This document shows positions 22,341 to 33,058 of a DNA stretch of 64,000 bases, in pieces (position 1 is the first letter of the stretch; the number at the start of each line of letters is the position of its first letter). The notes below the pieces were generated by a model. It worked only from the letters and a program-made list of their open reading frames with translations, did no database searches and had not been told where the DNA came from. The translations under genes were made by a program, and so were the position numbers. Origin of the DNA: Dentipellis sp. KUC8613 (taxonomy: Eukaryota > Basidiomycota > Agaricomycetes > Russulales > Hericiaceae); assembly GCA_002286715.1 (NCBI GenBank), contig NSJX01000041.1, forward strand, positions 1 through 64,000, written 5' to 3'.

Positions 22341-24641
22341 GCAGATCCCCCGAAGTCTGAAGTCTGAATATTGGACCCGCGTCGCGGTTCGGCTGGACCA
22401 CCGTACGCGTTGCCAGTGCATCCGAGTCCGGGTGCAGAGCTTCGACGGACCAGCCACCAATCACTGGCACCAGCCCTGTATACCAACCCGTTCCGCGCCC
22501 CGGCTGGCCGGCCCCGATCGAACGATAATCGAATGAATTCAATCCATAGAGCAGGCTGCAACTGCAGAAGCCAGAAGCGCGCCGGAGGCCCGCCGAACCC
22601 TCTTTCTCGCTCGCCTCCCCTGCTCTTAAGCGCTTCTTTGCCTGCCTGCCTGCCTGCTTCTCGGAGCAGAAGGGACCCGCCGCCGTCGGGAATAACGCCA
22701 GGACCGCTGACACGCACGCACGACCACGACCACGACCACGACGCGGCATGTTCGTGTCCGTGGCGCACTCTACATGTCGAAACTCATATGCATATGATAA
22801 TGCAGATAAGCTCGTCCCAAGCACAGGCAGCAACTCCAACTCCAACTCCAACTGATTGCAGTCAGACGACCCGAATCCAGAGTCTAAATCAGATGCCTGA
22901 GCGTGAGGGTGGTGCGCCAGGGAGTGGGAAGGAGCGAGATAAGAAACGCGCGATAAGCCGTCACGGTAGCCCACGCCGGATGGGCAAAGGTAACGGTAGC
23001 GGTAACGGTAACGGTAACGTTATGCGTCGTAGGCTCGGAGGCAGAGCGAACAAAATAGGCTAAGCGATAAGCTTCGCGCTGCCTCTCGCGAGCGGCCGTG
23101 CACATGCACATGCATGGTGTGCGCCGTGGACCTCAGGTGCTGTGGACCGCGCAGATGCCTGGATCAGCAGTGCCGGAGTCACGGTTAAGGCCACTGCCAG
23201 CATAGCGATGGTATAAGAAGCGGGGTTTTTGTTTGACTCGCGTGCTTGGTTAGACCCGTGGCGGTGCGCCGAGCTGAATAAACTATTGCATGCGAGCCTC
23301 GAGGCTTGAGTCCCTGGTTCTGGTGGGTGGGGCAGCTAGGCCCGAAGCAGGCACGCGGGAGATGCGATACGTGAGGCGAGGTGGATGCGAAGTGGGAAAT
23401 GGGGTACGGGAGTTGTGAAACTGGGTAACTGACGAGACCTGGGGGGGTTGTGTTGTGTGATGTCGAGATGACCTCCCGTCAATGTTCGGCGTTCAGGGGC
23501 GGGGGTACAAACTAGGTGTGAGATGCCGCCTACCACATTCGGGATTCGGGTGCTCTGCCAGTGGAGGATATGGGGTGCGATTCGTGGAGCGTGAGGGTAC
23601 CTTGGCTGGAGCTAGGCCGAGGGAGACTTGGCATATCGAGTGGCCACCGACGCTATATGAAGAAGGTCTTTCCCTGTTATGCGTTGAGTCAGGGTGACAG
23701 TGATGGACAAGTAAGCGCTGGATCTCAAGCCTAGATACGAAGGTTGAAACTTTACCTCGATAGGACTCTCCCTGGAGCTCTGCTGCGATAGCAGTGAAGA
23801 TAATCGACTTCAATCACTTACCAGCTACTTCTAAGCCCAATTGCAAGCCATCCCACAGGCCAACCGGTGTGAAATCCAGCTAGGATGTAGTAAATTGCCA
23901 GCACAACAGCCCACCATGACGCCAACCCACAGCCATCCCTCACCACGACAACCCACGACCAAAAGAAAGAAATTGAACGCGAACAAAAAAGAAACAGCAA
24001 ACAACAGGTCCATATCACATGAATACGGCCACCTACAAAAGTCTCGACGCCGCTCGTATACGTAGTCGTAACATAACGTAGTAGTACGCACGTTGCACGC
24101 TCGTAGAAAGGCGTATGCATCATCAACAACAGCGAAATCGAAATCGAAAAGAGGAAAAGAGGAGAGAAGAGGAAAAGGAAAAGAACAAAGGTACGGCCGT
24201 ACGGGTCTAACAGTATACGTATGCGTATGCGTAGCTATAGTAAGCTTAGACTAGATATCTGCGAAATATACTTCAATTTCCGGGCTGGGTGTCGTGTTTG
24301 AGTGTCGGGTTAACGTTTGGGTGTCGGGTGTCGGGGTGCTTGCGGTGTCGGGCATCAGGCAAGGCGCACGGTCACGGTACTGGCAACGTAAAGACGTAGA
24401 CGTAGTAAGATGGGTGCATATACGGAGATGGGGAATAGCGAGGGACGACGGACAAGGTACGTGGGTGGTGGTAGTAGTAGGGGGGTAAGAAGAATGACAC
24501 AGAAACGGGAACGGGGGGTGCGTACGGTAACGGTACATCGAACAAGCAGACAGGCAGGCAGGTACTAAAACACAATGTGGCACGCCACACAAAAATTATC
24601 CATCCAATCAATCCAGATCCCAACCGCCCCACGCCAGGCGC
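22341..24641. repeat. Intergenic region with short tandem repeats
   Basis: Open frames at 22371-23063 (plus) and 22306-22974 (minus) overlap each other and are low in complexity. Visible microsatellites are an ACGACC array near 22719-22745, a CAACTC array near 22826-22852 and a GGTAAC array near 22988-23020. A purine-rich tract lies at 24130-24190. No gene is supported except possible upstream exons of the preceding feature. Confidence 0.45.
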
Positions 24642-26021
24642 TCACTGCTCGCGCGCGGGCGGCGGCATGTCGGGCATCATCACATGCATCGGGCGCATCG
24701 CGCCAAAGCTGCTCTGGTGGTGCAGCCCGGGCAGGCTCTCGACCGTCGGGCTCGCACTCGCCTGCGCGAGCGGGCTCGCGCCCTCCGCGCTGCTCGAAGT
24801 CGAAGTCGACGTCGACGCGGCGGCGAACTCCTCTTGATTGTACTGCGGCACTGGCTTGCGCTGCGAGCGGCGCGCGGTGCCCGAGCGCTCGAGCGGGATC
24901 ATCTCGCCGTCCGCGCCGATCGAGTTGCGGTACGACACGGACGTCGGGCGCGCATGTCCGCCGCCGGAGCTCGTGCGCGCGCTCTCGAGGCTGAACGCGC
25001 CGTCGCCGCCGCGCGGGCGGTCCGCGACGGACGACGCGAGGCTGGAGCGCTTGCTCGTCGGGTGCGGCGGGTGCCGGTAGAGCACTGCGCCGTCGAGCGC
25101 GCTGCTCGGCGCGTTCGCGACGATCTTCTCCTCCGCGATGCTCCCGAGGCCCTCGTCGGACCCGGACGGGGTATGGCCCGTGCTGCTCGCGGGCGCGCCA
25201 TTCGCGCCGTACATGCTGCTGCCGAATGATCCGGTCGCCGCGTGCTGCTTCTTCCCGGGCCACCGCCCGAAGCCCGCCTCGGTGCCGCGGGTGCGGCTGG
25301 GGTTGGCGGTGCGCCGGCGGCGGAAGAACCAGAGGAGGAGGAGCGCGAGGACGACGGCGCCCACGACGCCGCCGACGACACCACCGGCTATCGCGCCCGC
25401 GTGGTTGCTCTTCTGCGCAGCCCCGACGACGGGCGAGCCGGAAGCGCCCGCGGCCGTCGACGAGGCTGGCGCGGACGATGATGTGGGGGAGACGGCGCGC
25501 ACGCAGGACGTGTCGGTGCCGTTGTGCACGAAGAAGGGTGCGGACGACGCATTGACGTTGAGGATGTTCGCGTTGAGCTTGTACCAGCCCTGCGGGACGT
25601 TGACGCTCGACCACGTCCAGCTATCCAAGCCCGGGTCGAGGCTGTCGGTGAGGACCTCGCTGATGTCTGGCACGCTCGAGGACTGCCGGCGGACGAGGGC
25701 GAGCGGGGTGATGCTCGGATGTGCACCGCCCGGGCCGAGAGCGCCGGCACTGGTGGACGTGCCGTCAGTCACTGGCGGGGCGGCAGCGCTGGACGAGGGA
25801 GCGGCCGAGGACGCGGGGGCTGCCGATGAGGCGGGTGGAGGATCGGACTGGGTGACGCCCTCGTTGGTGATGGTGAGGGAGAGCTCGCCGATGGCACCGT
25901 CGTAGTGCCAAGTGAGGTTAGTCTGGCCGCAGGTCCACATCTCGGGTGGGTCGGCGAAGAAGAACAGCGGCAGCGTGGGCCCGCCGATGGGCAGGCGACT
26001 TGGAGTGGGGGCGTCCGACAT
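24642..26021 (-). CDS. Single-pass Ser/Ala-rich membrane protein (459 aa)
   Basis: One uninterrupted exon. The N-terminal part (about residues 15-60) contains PPEMWTCGQTNLTWHYDGAI, then a Ser/Ala/Pro-rich linker, then a second folded segment (LDSWTWSSVNVPQGWYKLNA and SAPFFVHNGTDTSCVRAV). One membrane helix follows (AIAGGVVGGVVGAVVLALLL, ending in WFFRRRR), then a long disordered cytoplasmic tail. I recognise this layout from basidiomycete wall-stress-sensor-like and Axl2/Mid2-like families. The function is not known. No classical signal peptide is visible. An in-frame ATG 45 bases upstream (26066) does not add one, so either the helix acts as signal anchor or a 5' exon is missing. Confidence 0.75.
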   Translation of the reverse strand: MSDAPTPSRLPIGGPTLPLFFFADPPEMWTCGQTNLTWHYDGAIGELSLTITNEGVTQSDPPPASSAAPASSAAPSSSAAAPPVTDGTSTSAGALGPGGAHPSITPLALVRRQSSSVPDISEVLTDSLDPGLDSWTWSSVNVPQGWYKLNANILNVNASSAPFFVHNGTDTSCVRAVSPTSSSAPASSTAAGASGSPVVGAAQKSNHAGAIAGGVVGGVVGAVVLALLLLWFFRRRRTANPSRTRGTEAGFGRWPGKKQHAATGSFGSSMYGANGAPASSTGHTPSGSDEGLGSIAEEKIVANAPSSALDGAVLYRHPPHPTSKRSSLASSVADRPRGGDGAFSLESARTSSGGGHARPTSVSYRNSIGADGEMIPLERSGTARRSQRKPVPQYNQEEFAAASTSTSTSSSAEGASPLAQASASPTVESLPGLHHQSSFGAMRPMHVMMPDMPPPAREQ

Positions 26022-27884
26022 CGCTGCGATTGACTGTTTTTCCCTCGATTTTTGGTGGGTTGTCAAGAGAAGGGGAAAGAGAGGTGAAGGAAAGAAAAGG
26101 CCCTGATGCGCAAGGGTGTGAAGTTTGCTCGTGTCTCAGAGAGCCGAGGCAGTGCGCGGCTGCGGGTCTCGGAGTCTCAGCGATCGCACTCGCAAGGACC
26201 TGCGACACAAGACAGCGTTAGTCAACCACCGTTGTGTAGGAATAGTGGAAGATGGGAGATAGGTAAGTTGCAGGGAACGCACCTGACCGGATCCTGGGCG
26301 CGGCTTGACTACCCGCTAACTCTGTACGAGCAAAGTCCAACGGTCGCACTTTTGCAGACCTACGATGTGAGCTGGCGTCAGAGAAAACGACTCCTGAGAG
26401 CAATGTGCCGCCGGTGGAAGCACAGAGGCCGTAGTGGGACGTAAGACGTACCTGGCTGAATTCTACGCGCGCGGCTGACTTTCCACTAACTGAACCTGTG
26501 CGTCGTGATAGCGCCCGCCGACGATGATCTGCTCTGCTCGTAAACGGCCCTAGAGGTCGTGGTGCAGAGGGCGGGGGGAGGGGGAGGGAGAAATGGAGAT
26601 GATGGTGGTGGGAGGGAGGAGCACAATTGCAAGCGTCGCCCAGGGGAGCGAACAGGAGACCCGATGTGCCCCGCCCTCCTATTGGTTCCTTCAGCCACAG
26701 CGGCCATCCCCCGCCGGCGCCTTTCTGCGTTCTCAGCCTCAACTCTCCTCAACTGCGCTGGGGGGCGCACGTCGCTGATGCACAATCGCACTGGACTTCT
26801 GCGTTAAGTATGGCTTTCGAGGCGGGCGTGTCGTGCGCCATGTGCACGCGAGGGCAGCCACACTGGTCGAGCATTGCTGGCATGCGGGTGCTCGTCCTGG
26901 CGTCTTCTTCACTTCGTGGCAGTCTGTCGAGATCTTTCTGTCGTTCTATCCCCGACCGTGCTGTATCATCATACCCTCGTGATGTGGGGCGGTGTGCTTC
27001 CTTGGGGCGTCACCTGCAGCTTCTGGGACCACAGCGTGACGGTGCCTCTGCTTCTCCATTTGCGGGTAACCCCTGATAGCAGGGCGTTATGCACATCGGG
27101 GTGTCTTATCTTTACCTTCCAACGTCGCCGGTTTGCATCCTTTCACGACCCTTTCTCGACTGAGGGACTGCAGGATTGGTCCCCGAGGTTTCGGTTACGT
27201 TCATCCACGACAATGCTGCCCGCGTTCAGCAATTCAGTGAATGACACAATTCATCTTGTTCTGTGCTGATCATGTGGTAGCTCTTCAGTTTCAAAATGCA
27301 GAACGGCTGTCAAACCCCGCTGCAGGGTTGCCCGTATGTCTCGGTGGACAATGTTGTGGTTTCAGACTTACAGAATTAGAGATACCTAAGAACATGGCTC
27401 CCTAAACTCACTTCTGTGCTGCAGCTACTCGGCATTCACATCGTCCGATTCCTGTGACATTTACAGCGGCTCTGCGATGGGTCAGTAGTACTGTGCAATT
27501 GCACATATCATTGACTCGCTGTCGTGAGGTCTAATATCCATGACACCGGCAAACTGCAACAACGTCCGCGGGAGGGTTTAGAACGTCGCCATCGCCCTGA
27601 GAGCAAGCCCCCCACCCCCCTTCTGGCTGACATCCATTGGATGTGTATCATGGAAGTTCCACTGCAGTCCTGTGATCAGCTGCCAAAGTGTACTCGTTTC
27701 CCCGTAGCGGTGTTACTGCATGGATATTCGCTCGTGCCTGCTATTATATGTGGTGTACCGAGCATGTACACATCGCGATTCTGACCAGTCTGCGACCGGC
27801 GCACGAACTATCAACACAGTCGCACTGGCTCGCACATGCCCAGAAGTATTTATCACCTGAGATAGGAATAAATAGCAAAAGAAT
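26022..27884. other. Intergenic region, no protein gene recognised
   Basis: It holds the upstream region of the membrane-protein gene. ORFs up to 174 codons (26218-26742, minus) overlap plus-strand ORFs and show no motif. A G-rich run (26572-26590) is present. From 27100 to 27880 the composition is balanced, without a gene model. Confidence 0.4.
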
Positions 27885-27957
27885 TGGTTCAATCCAGGAT
27901 CGAACTGGAGACCTTCTGTGTGTAAGACAGAAATCATAACCACTAGACCATTGAACC
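27885..27957 (-). tRNA. tRNA-Val, anticodon UAC
   Basis: The minus strand folds into a complete 73-base cloverleaf without an intron. The acceptor stem GGTTCAA pairs with TTGAACC plus discriminator A. The anticodon arm is TCTGT-CTTACAC-ACAGA, giving anticodon TAC. The T arm is TCCAG-TTCGATC-CTGGA. The D arm contains the A-box-like TGGTCTAGTGG. The CCA end is not encoded, as expected for a nuclear eukaryotic tRNA gene. Confidence 0.95.
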
Positions 27958-28059
27958 GATGATAAAAGGCTTTGTACACGTTACTCGTACGTTTATGTCT
28001 TGTTCTTATTGTCTTGCTTCACCTAAAAGGACTCGCGTCGCGGAAGCAAGACAACAATA

Positions 28060-29336
28060 ATGGATCTCCTCACCACCATCCTCGCGCCGCTCCCGCTCTC
28101 GCTGCTCGCGCTCGCGCTCCCCCTCGCAATCTCCACCCTCTCCATCTACGTGCTCCCACAGAAGCGGAGATTCGTCTCCAGCCAGTCCAAGCGTTCCACC
28201 AATGCCGTCTCGACCTGGCTGCGCACAGTCGGCGCGCCACGCGCCGCCGCCGTCGTGCTGCACACCCTCTACATGCTGCACACGCTCTCATTCACGCGCC
28301 CGCCCAACATCTTCACGCAACTCGACCTGCCGCTGGGCGCGCCCATCTCGCAGGTGCGCCACCGCGTATCGAAGACGCTCGGTGGCGAAGTGACGCCATC
28401 CTTCGAGACACTCCTCACGCGCCTTGCGTCCTTCGACATCCGCACCGCACTCGCTCGGTACGTCGCACGCCCTCCCGGCCCTTCGTGTCCTCTCTGTTAT
28501 CGTCTCTGACAATCGCCACACGCGCTGACACCAAAATCGCACCTACGCCACACAGGTACGGCCAGCCCGCCGTGCAGGGCTGCACCTACTGCCGCATGCA
28601 GTCCGACTTCGCGCTGCACGCGCTCCCGCGCGTGCTCCTCACCTACATCCGCACCGCCGCGCTCGTCGCGCTGCTCGCGCCCGCCGGCTCGCAGCGCCGC
28701 ATCTACGGCATCGCCGCGCTCGCCGCCGCAGCGCTCGCAGAGATCTTCTGGGCCATGTCCGCGCCCGTGCTCATCGCCATGCCCGGCCAGCCCGACTCGC
28801 CCATGGTGCGTCTCCCCTTCTCCTCTCCTCTCCCCCTCCCCCACCTCACACCTTGACTCACCATTACACCATTGTTTTCACCGGAATAGTGGCACGACCT
28901 CCTCTGGAGCGCGCGCCACGCCGCGCACCTCGCGATCCCACTCACGCTCGCGCTCCTCCCGCGCTCCGCCCCATCTCACCCCGACGGCAAGTCCACATCC
29001 ATGCCGACACCGACGCTCCTCGCGACGACGCTGCACACCGCGACCACCGCACTCGCGCGCACGCGCCTCCTGCGCTACACGCGCGCCGGCGCGCTGCGCG
29101 ACCCCGTCCTGCGCGCGCGCGCACATGCGTTCTGGGCGCGCGAGCACGCCGCGGGCGAGGTCGTGCGCGCGGATGAGGGGGTGCGGCGCGCGGCGGGGGC
29201 CGAGGGGCGGTCGTTTGAGGCTGAGGGTGATGTTGAGGGTGGCGGTGCGGGTGGGGTGGGTGAGTTGAGGGCGTATGTGAGGAGCGCGCTGGGCGAGCTG
29301 AAGGGCGCGTATGCGGCGGGGGGCCTTGTGGCGTAA
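28060..29336 (+). CDS. Multi-pass membrane protein, fungal hypothetical (364 aa)
   Basis: Three exons (28060-28457, 28556-28805 and 28890-29336) total 1,095 bases. A hydrophobic N-terminus (LTTILAPLPLSLLALALPLA) precedes a soluble part with PNIFTQLDLPLGAPISQVRH. A cysteine pair (QGCTYCRMQSDFAL) precedes two or three membrane segments (LLTYIRTAALVALLA and GIAALAAAALAEIFWAMS). Then come WHDLLWSARHAAHLAIPLTL and a helical, partly acidic C-terminus. The arrangement is conserved among basidiomycete hypothetical proteins as far as I recall. It may act in the ER or mitochondria, but nothing in the sequence assigns a reaction. Start: first ATG after the tRNA with an immediate hydrophobic segment. Confidence 0.75.
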
Positions 29337-30196
29337 TGCTAATGTTTGCTAGGAAGGGGGTGGAGTGTTCTATTTTGCTGTATTCGTTCTGTTCCATTTT
29401 GCGCATGTTGTTTATTGTATACCTATGGAAGGAACCCGGACTTCGCCTACATACCTAGAGCTAGACGTACGCGTAGAGCTACTCACGGATGGACCTCGCA
29501 TTGATACCAGTATGATTGCAATATTTATATCCCGACATTTCAATTGGAGGCTTGTATTGATTACACAAGGAATAGGATCTTTGTTCTATTTTGTACAGCA
29601 TCTATCTACCATACACTGTGATTGTGACTTCAGGCTATAACGTTACTAGCCATCTACAAAATTCAAAAGTGAAAAAGGCGGTCGTTGCTGCGATACTTCA
29701 GCTCCTCTAAGACCCAGGCCTACGTATACACCGCTTGAAGCTTCGAAGCTTCTCTAGATCTATCCAAACCATGTCGATACCCACTGCCAGGCAGTTGGAG
29801 TCGCACGCCACACCGCTCAACGTCAACTGAAAGCAAGAAAGGCACAAACGACGAGTACTCTACAACGTACGCATCATCCGGGTCGGGTACGGGCATCGAG
29901 CGGACGTCGGACGTGGGCAATCTGAAACGCATTCAGGAACAGACGAATAACACAAGAAGGGAATAAGACAAAAAAAAGCAGATCAGAGACGAGACGAGGC
30001 AGTACGAGAGGACGAGCAGGCGTGAAAAGTCATGACATAAATAATCGATATACGCAGGATATGGCTGGCGGGGGGAGGAAGCAGATAGCTGGTGCGTGTG
30101 AACGTCCATGACGAGGTGAATGGCTGGGTGGTGGCTAGGGCCGGTATATGTGTGTGGGTGTGTATGTACGGGTGGATGCATCTAGGTAGAGTACAG
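29337..30196. other. Convergent 3' region, nothing recognised
   Basis: This 860-base gap separates two convergent genes. It is AT-richer than the coding parts, with only short ORFs. Confidence 0.4.
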
Positions 30197-32460
30197 TCAT
30201 GCGGGGACGGGCGCGGCCTCGAGCGGGAACTCGGCCTCCTCCGCGAGCTCCTCCGCGAGCGCCTGCTCGCCCTCCTTCGTCAGCACGGGTATGCCGTCGC
30301 TGGCGTCCTTCTCGAAGTACCTGGGTATGAACCTGTGGCGCCACAGCAACAACACCCGTCAGCCTCCCGACCACAACAAGAAAAAAGGGCAGAAATTAGT
30401 GAGATCACGCACTCGACACCGCGCTTCTTGCGCTCGGCCGCCTCCTCGCGCTGCCGCTGCTCAATGGTGACCTTCGCCCGTGTCGCCTCGCCATACTCCT
30501 TCGCGACGAGCCTGCGCGTGACCGCATCCCACAGCCTGCGGCTCTCGCGCTCCTCCTGGCGCTCGACCGCGCGCACGGCCTTGGGCACGACCGCGAGCGC
30601 GCCGAGGTCGATGAGCGTGTGCCACTCGGCCGCGCCCGCGCGGCGCCAGCGCACGAGCCCGCGCCACGAGCCCGCGATCTCCGCGCGCACGCGCGAGCGC
30701 GGGACGTGCTTCGGGCGCGTCCACTCCGCGTGCTCGCCGCGCGCGGGGTCGTACGTGTGCACGACGCCCTCGACCGCGAACTGCGGCTTGCCCAACCACG
30801 ACTCCTCCTTGTACTCCACGACCGCGCGCAGCTGCTCTCCGCTCGCGCCCTCGCGACTGCAGGTGACGACGGTCGCCTCGCCCATCGTGACGTAGAAGTT
30901 GCCGCGGAGGATGCCGTTCACGTGCGCGACGGGGTGCGTCGCGTGGTACGTCTCGCCCGCGCCGTGCCCGCCGGCGACGGTGACGAACAGGCCGCGGTTC
31001 TGCTCGCCCGCGCCGATGCGCACCGCGGCGGTGCTCGTCACCTTGGCCGCGATCTGGTCGACGCCCGCGAGCGCGAGGTGCCGCGCGGGGCACGCCGCGC
31101 GGAACGAGGACACGGGCGGGTGGTGCGAGACCTGCTCCGTCAGGTACACGACGCGCACGCGCGCCGCGCCGTCGCCCCCGCCCGAGGACGGCGTCGGCGA
31201 GGACGTGGTGCTCGCCCCGCCTGTCGTGGCGAGGCTGAGTGTCGAGTACTGTGCGGAGGCGTTGCTCTCGACGGGCGAGTCGCTCGCGCGGTCAAGTGCA
31301 GTCGTGCTCCACCCGCTCAGCAGCCCGCCGACGCCGCCTTTCTTGCCGCTGCGGATGCTGCCCGCCTCGGACTTGGGCCGCGGGGGCGACAGCGTGGATG
31401 CACCTGGCAGGAGGTGGTGGTGCTGGATAGGCGGGTGGTTGGGGTCGGAGGAGTACGAGACGGGGATGATGTCCCAGTGTGCGCGGAAGTGCTCGCCGAG
31501 GACACTGTTGTATGGTTTGCAGACTTTGCCGCGCTGCATGGGCGGTCGGTGAGGGGCAGAGGGGAGAGGGTGCACTCAAAGACAACATACGATATGCCGC
31601 AGGTCCTTGGAGAACGTGAAGCGAAGGACGGCGAGCATGCGCTCGAAGGGGTCTTCGGAATCATTGATGCTGCACGGAATGATGCGGTAGTCAGTAAGAT
31701 GAATGCAAAGTTAGGCAGGCAAGGTGATAGATGTCTCATGTAACGATGGGTGCGACGCTGGATCAGCGACGGGTCCTGAGTGCATATCAGCCGCCCCTGG
31801 TTTGTACGAGGAGGTTCCCAGAGCAGGCTTTCGACGCCTGCACCTCCCAGAAGCATATGGATACCTCAGAACGACGGCGGTAGACCGCGCGTTAGCGACC
31901 GAAGGTCGCGAGCACAAGCACGAGCGAGATGCTCCGAGAAACACGGGCGTTCAATAGAAGTCGAAGCCCGACCCATATGAAAGAGGAACTCGTCGCGCGT
32001 GAATAAACGCAGCGAAACACCGTATGGAGCATGGGTGGAGAAAGAAAAGAGCATTTCGAACTCACGCAGCGAACAAGTCCGGCCTGTCCAGATAATGCCA
32101 GTACTCGAGATTGGGAATAGGCTCGAGGAGCGATGCGGGTAGCGAAAGCCGCCTTGGAGTGTCATCGTCAGTACACTATGACCCTCGCACTGTGATGCAA
32201 CAGCGAGAAGGACCGACGTACATGGAAGCTATATCCTTGACTCCGAAGCACCTCTTGACGAGCTGCACGATCATCTTGAGCTTGCCGCCCTCGCCCGTCT
32301 CCTCGGGGACCGACACGGCATGCTCGTGTTCAGGGCTATCGTCCTGTTCCTCGTCTTCAAGCACATTGTTCTCCTCGTCGATGATGAGGTCCTCGTGGGG
32401 CGCACCAGCGCCGGCACCAGCAGCCGGAGTCGCAGCAGGGGTAGCAGTCGAAGCGGCCAT
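30197..32460 (-). CDS. Oxysterol-binding-protein-related (ORP/Osh) lipid-transfer protein (553 aa)
   Basis: Five exons: 32460-32222, 32152-32066, 31669-31591, 31533-30413 and 30332-30197 (1,662 bases). The protein has an Ala/Glu-rich N-terminus and then a complete ORD: MRLSLPASLLEPIPNLEYW, DPFERMLAVLRFTFSK, KPYNSVLGEHFRAHW and the family signature EQVSHHPP, followed by HVNGILRGNFYVTMGEA and a C-terminal lid with LGKPQFAVEGVVHTYDP. A Ser-rich insertion sits between the VLGEHFRAHW strand and EQVSHHPP. There is no PH domain, ankyrin repeat or FFAT motif, so it is a short ORP like yeast Osh4-Osh7. Such proteins exchange sterol or phosphatidylserine for PI4P at membrane contacts. Intron 2 (31670-32065, 396 bases) is unusually long and could hide a small exon. 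Confidence 0.92.
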
Positions 32461-33058
32461 CGTTGCGGGTTGCTATAGCACTTGCGATGCGTCGACGGGA
32501 AATGTCGTGAGTGTTAAATACAGCCGACGGCGAATGCAAAAGGAAGAAAGGAGAAGAGGACTGAAAGAGACTTGAAGGAGGTGGAGGGGAAGAGAAAGGG
32601 AGAGTCAGTATTCGCTCTGGCGAACGGCTTGGCGGGCTCGACTCCAATCAGCGTTCCTTTCCGGCCGCGGCCCGGCCGTCCCAGCTCCTCTGCACCGCCG
32701 GCATTGCAATTCTCTTGCTTGAACAGTGCCCTGTTTGTCTTCTTCATCAGTCTATTGGCGGGACATTGCGGACGTTGAATGGAACATGTCTCGCACGTTC
32801 GTTTCTCTCCAGCTGCCTCGCCAATTGTAATCACGCTGCGCACGCGTGCCGGGGTTCTGCTGCACTTGGAAGCGCCGGCTGCATGAGGAAACGAGGTCTT
32901 TATTTTGAGACAATACCAATTCGAGACTAGTATTCGCCAGTTTAGCAGACCGGTACCGCAGACACACCACGCATCGATTCGAAAAAAGCAGATAACAGAA
33001 CCGATATGCATATCACAACAAAAACATTACTACAACCGAATCCTTGCACGACCTCCTC
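32461..33058. promoter_or_regulatory. ORP gene upstream region, no other gene
   Basis: This 598-base stretch lies between the ORP start and the stop of the Arg-rich protein gene, both on the minus strand. ORF 32514-33011 (minus) has no recognisable motif. Confidence 0.4.

Noticed and set aside
22988..23020. GGTAAC array as an internal telomere-like repeat
   Set aside because: The unit differs from the usual fungal TTAGGG and the tract is very short; it is a simple microsatellite.
22306..23063. ORFs of over 220 codons on opposite strands
   Set aside because: Mutually overlapping, repetitive composition with microsatellites, and no motif. Part may contain exons of the uncertain minus-strand gene, but no whole ORF is supported.
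30461..31743. Several long ORFs on both strands over the ORP gene
   Set aside because: They are frame shadows of the exon carrying EQVSHHPP.
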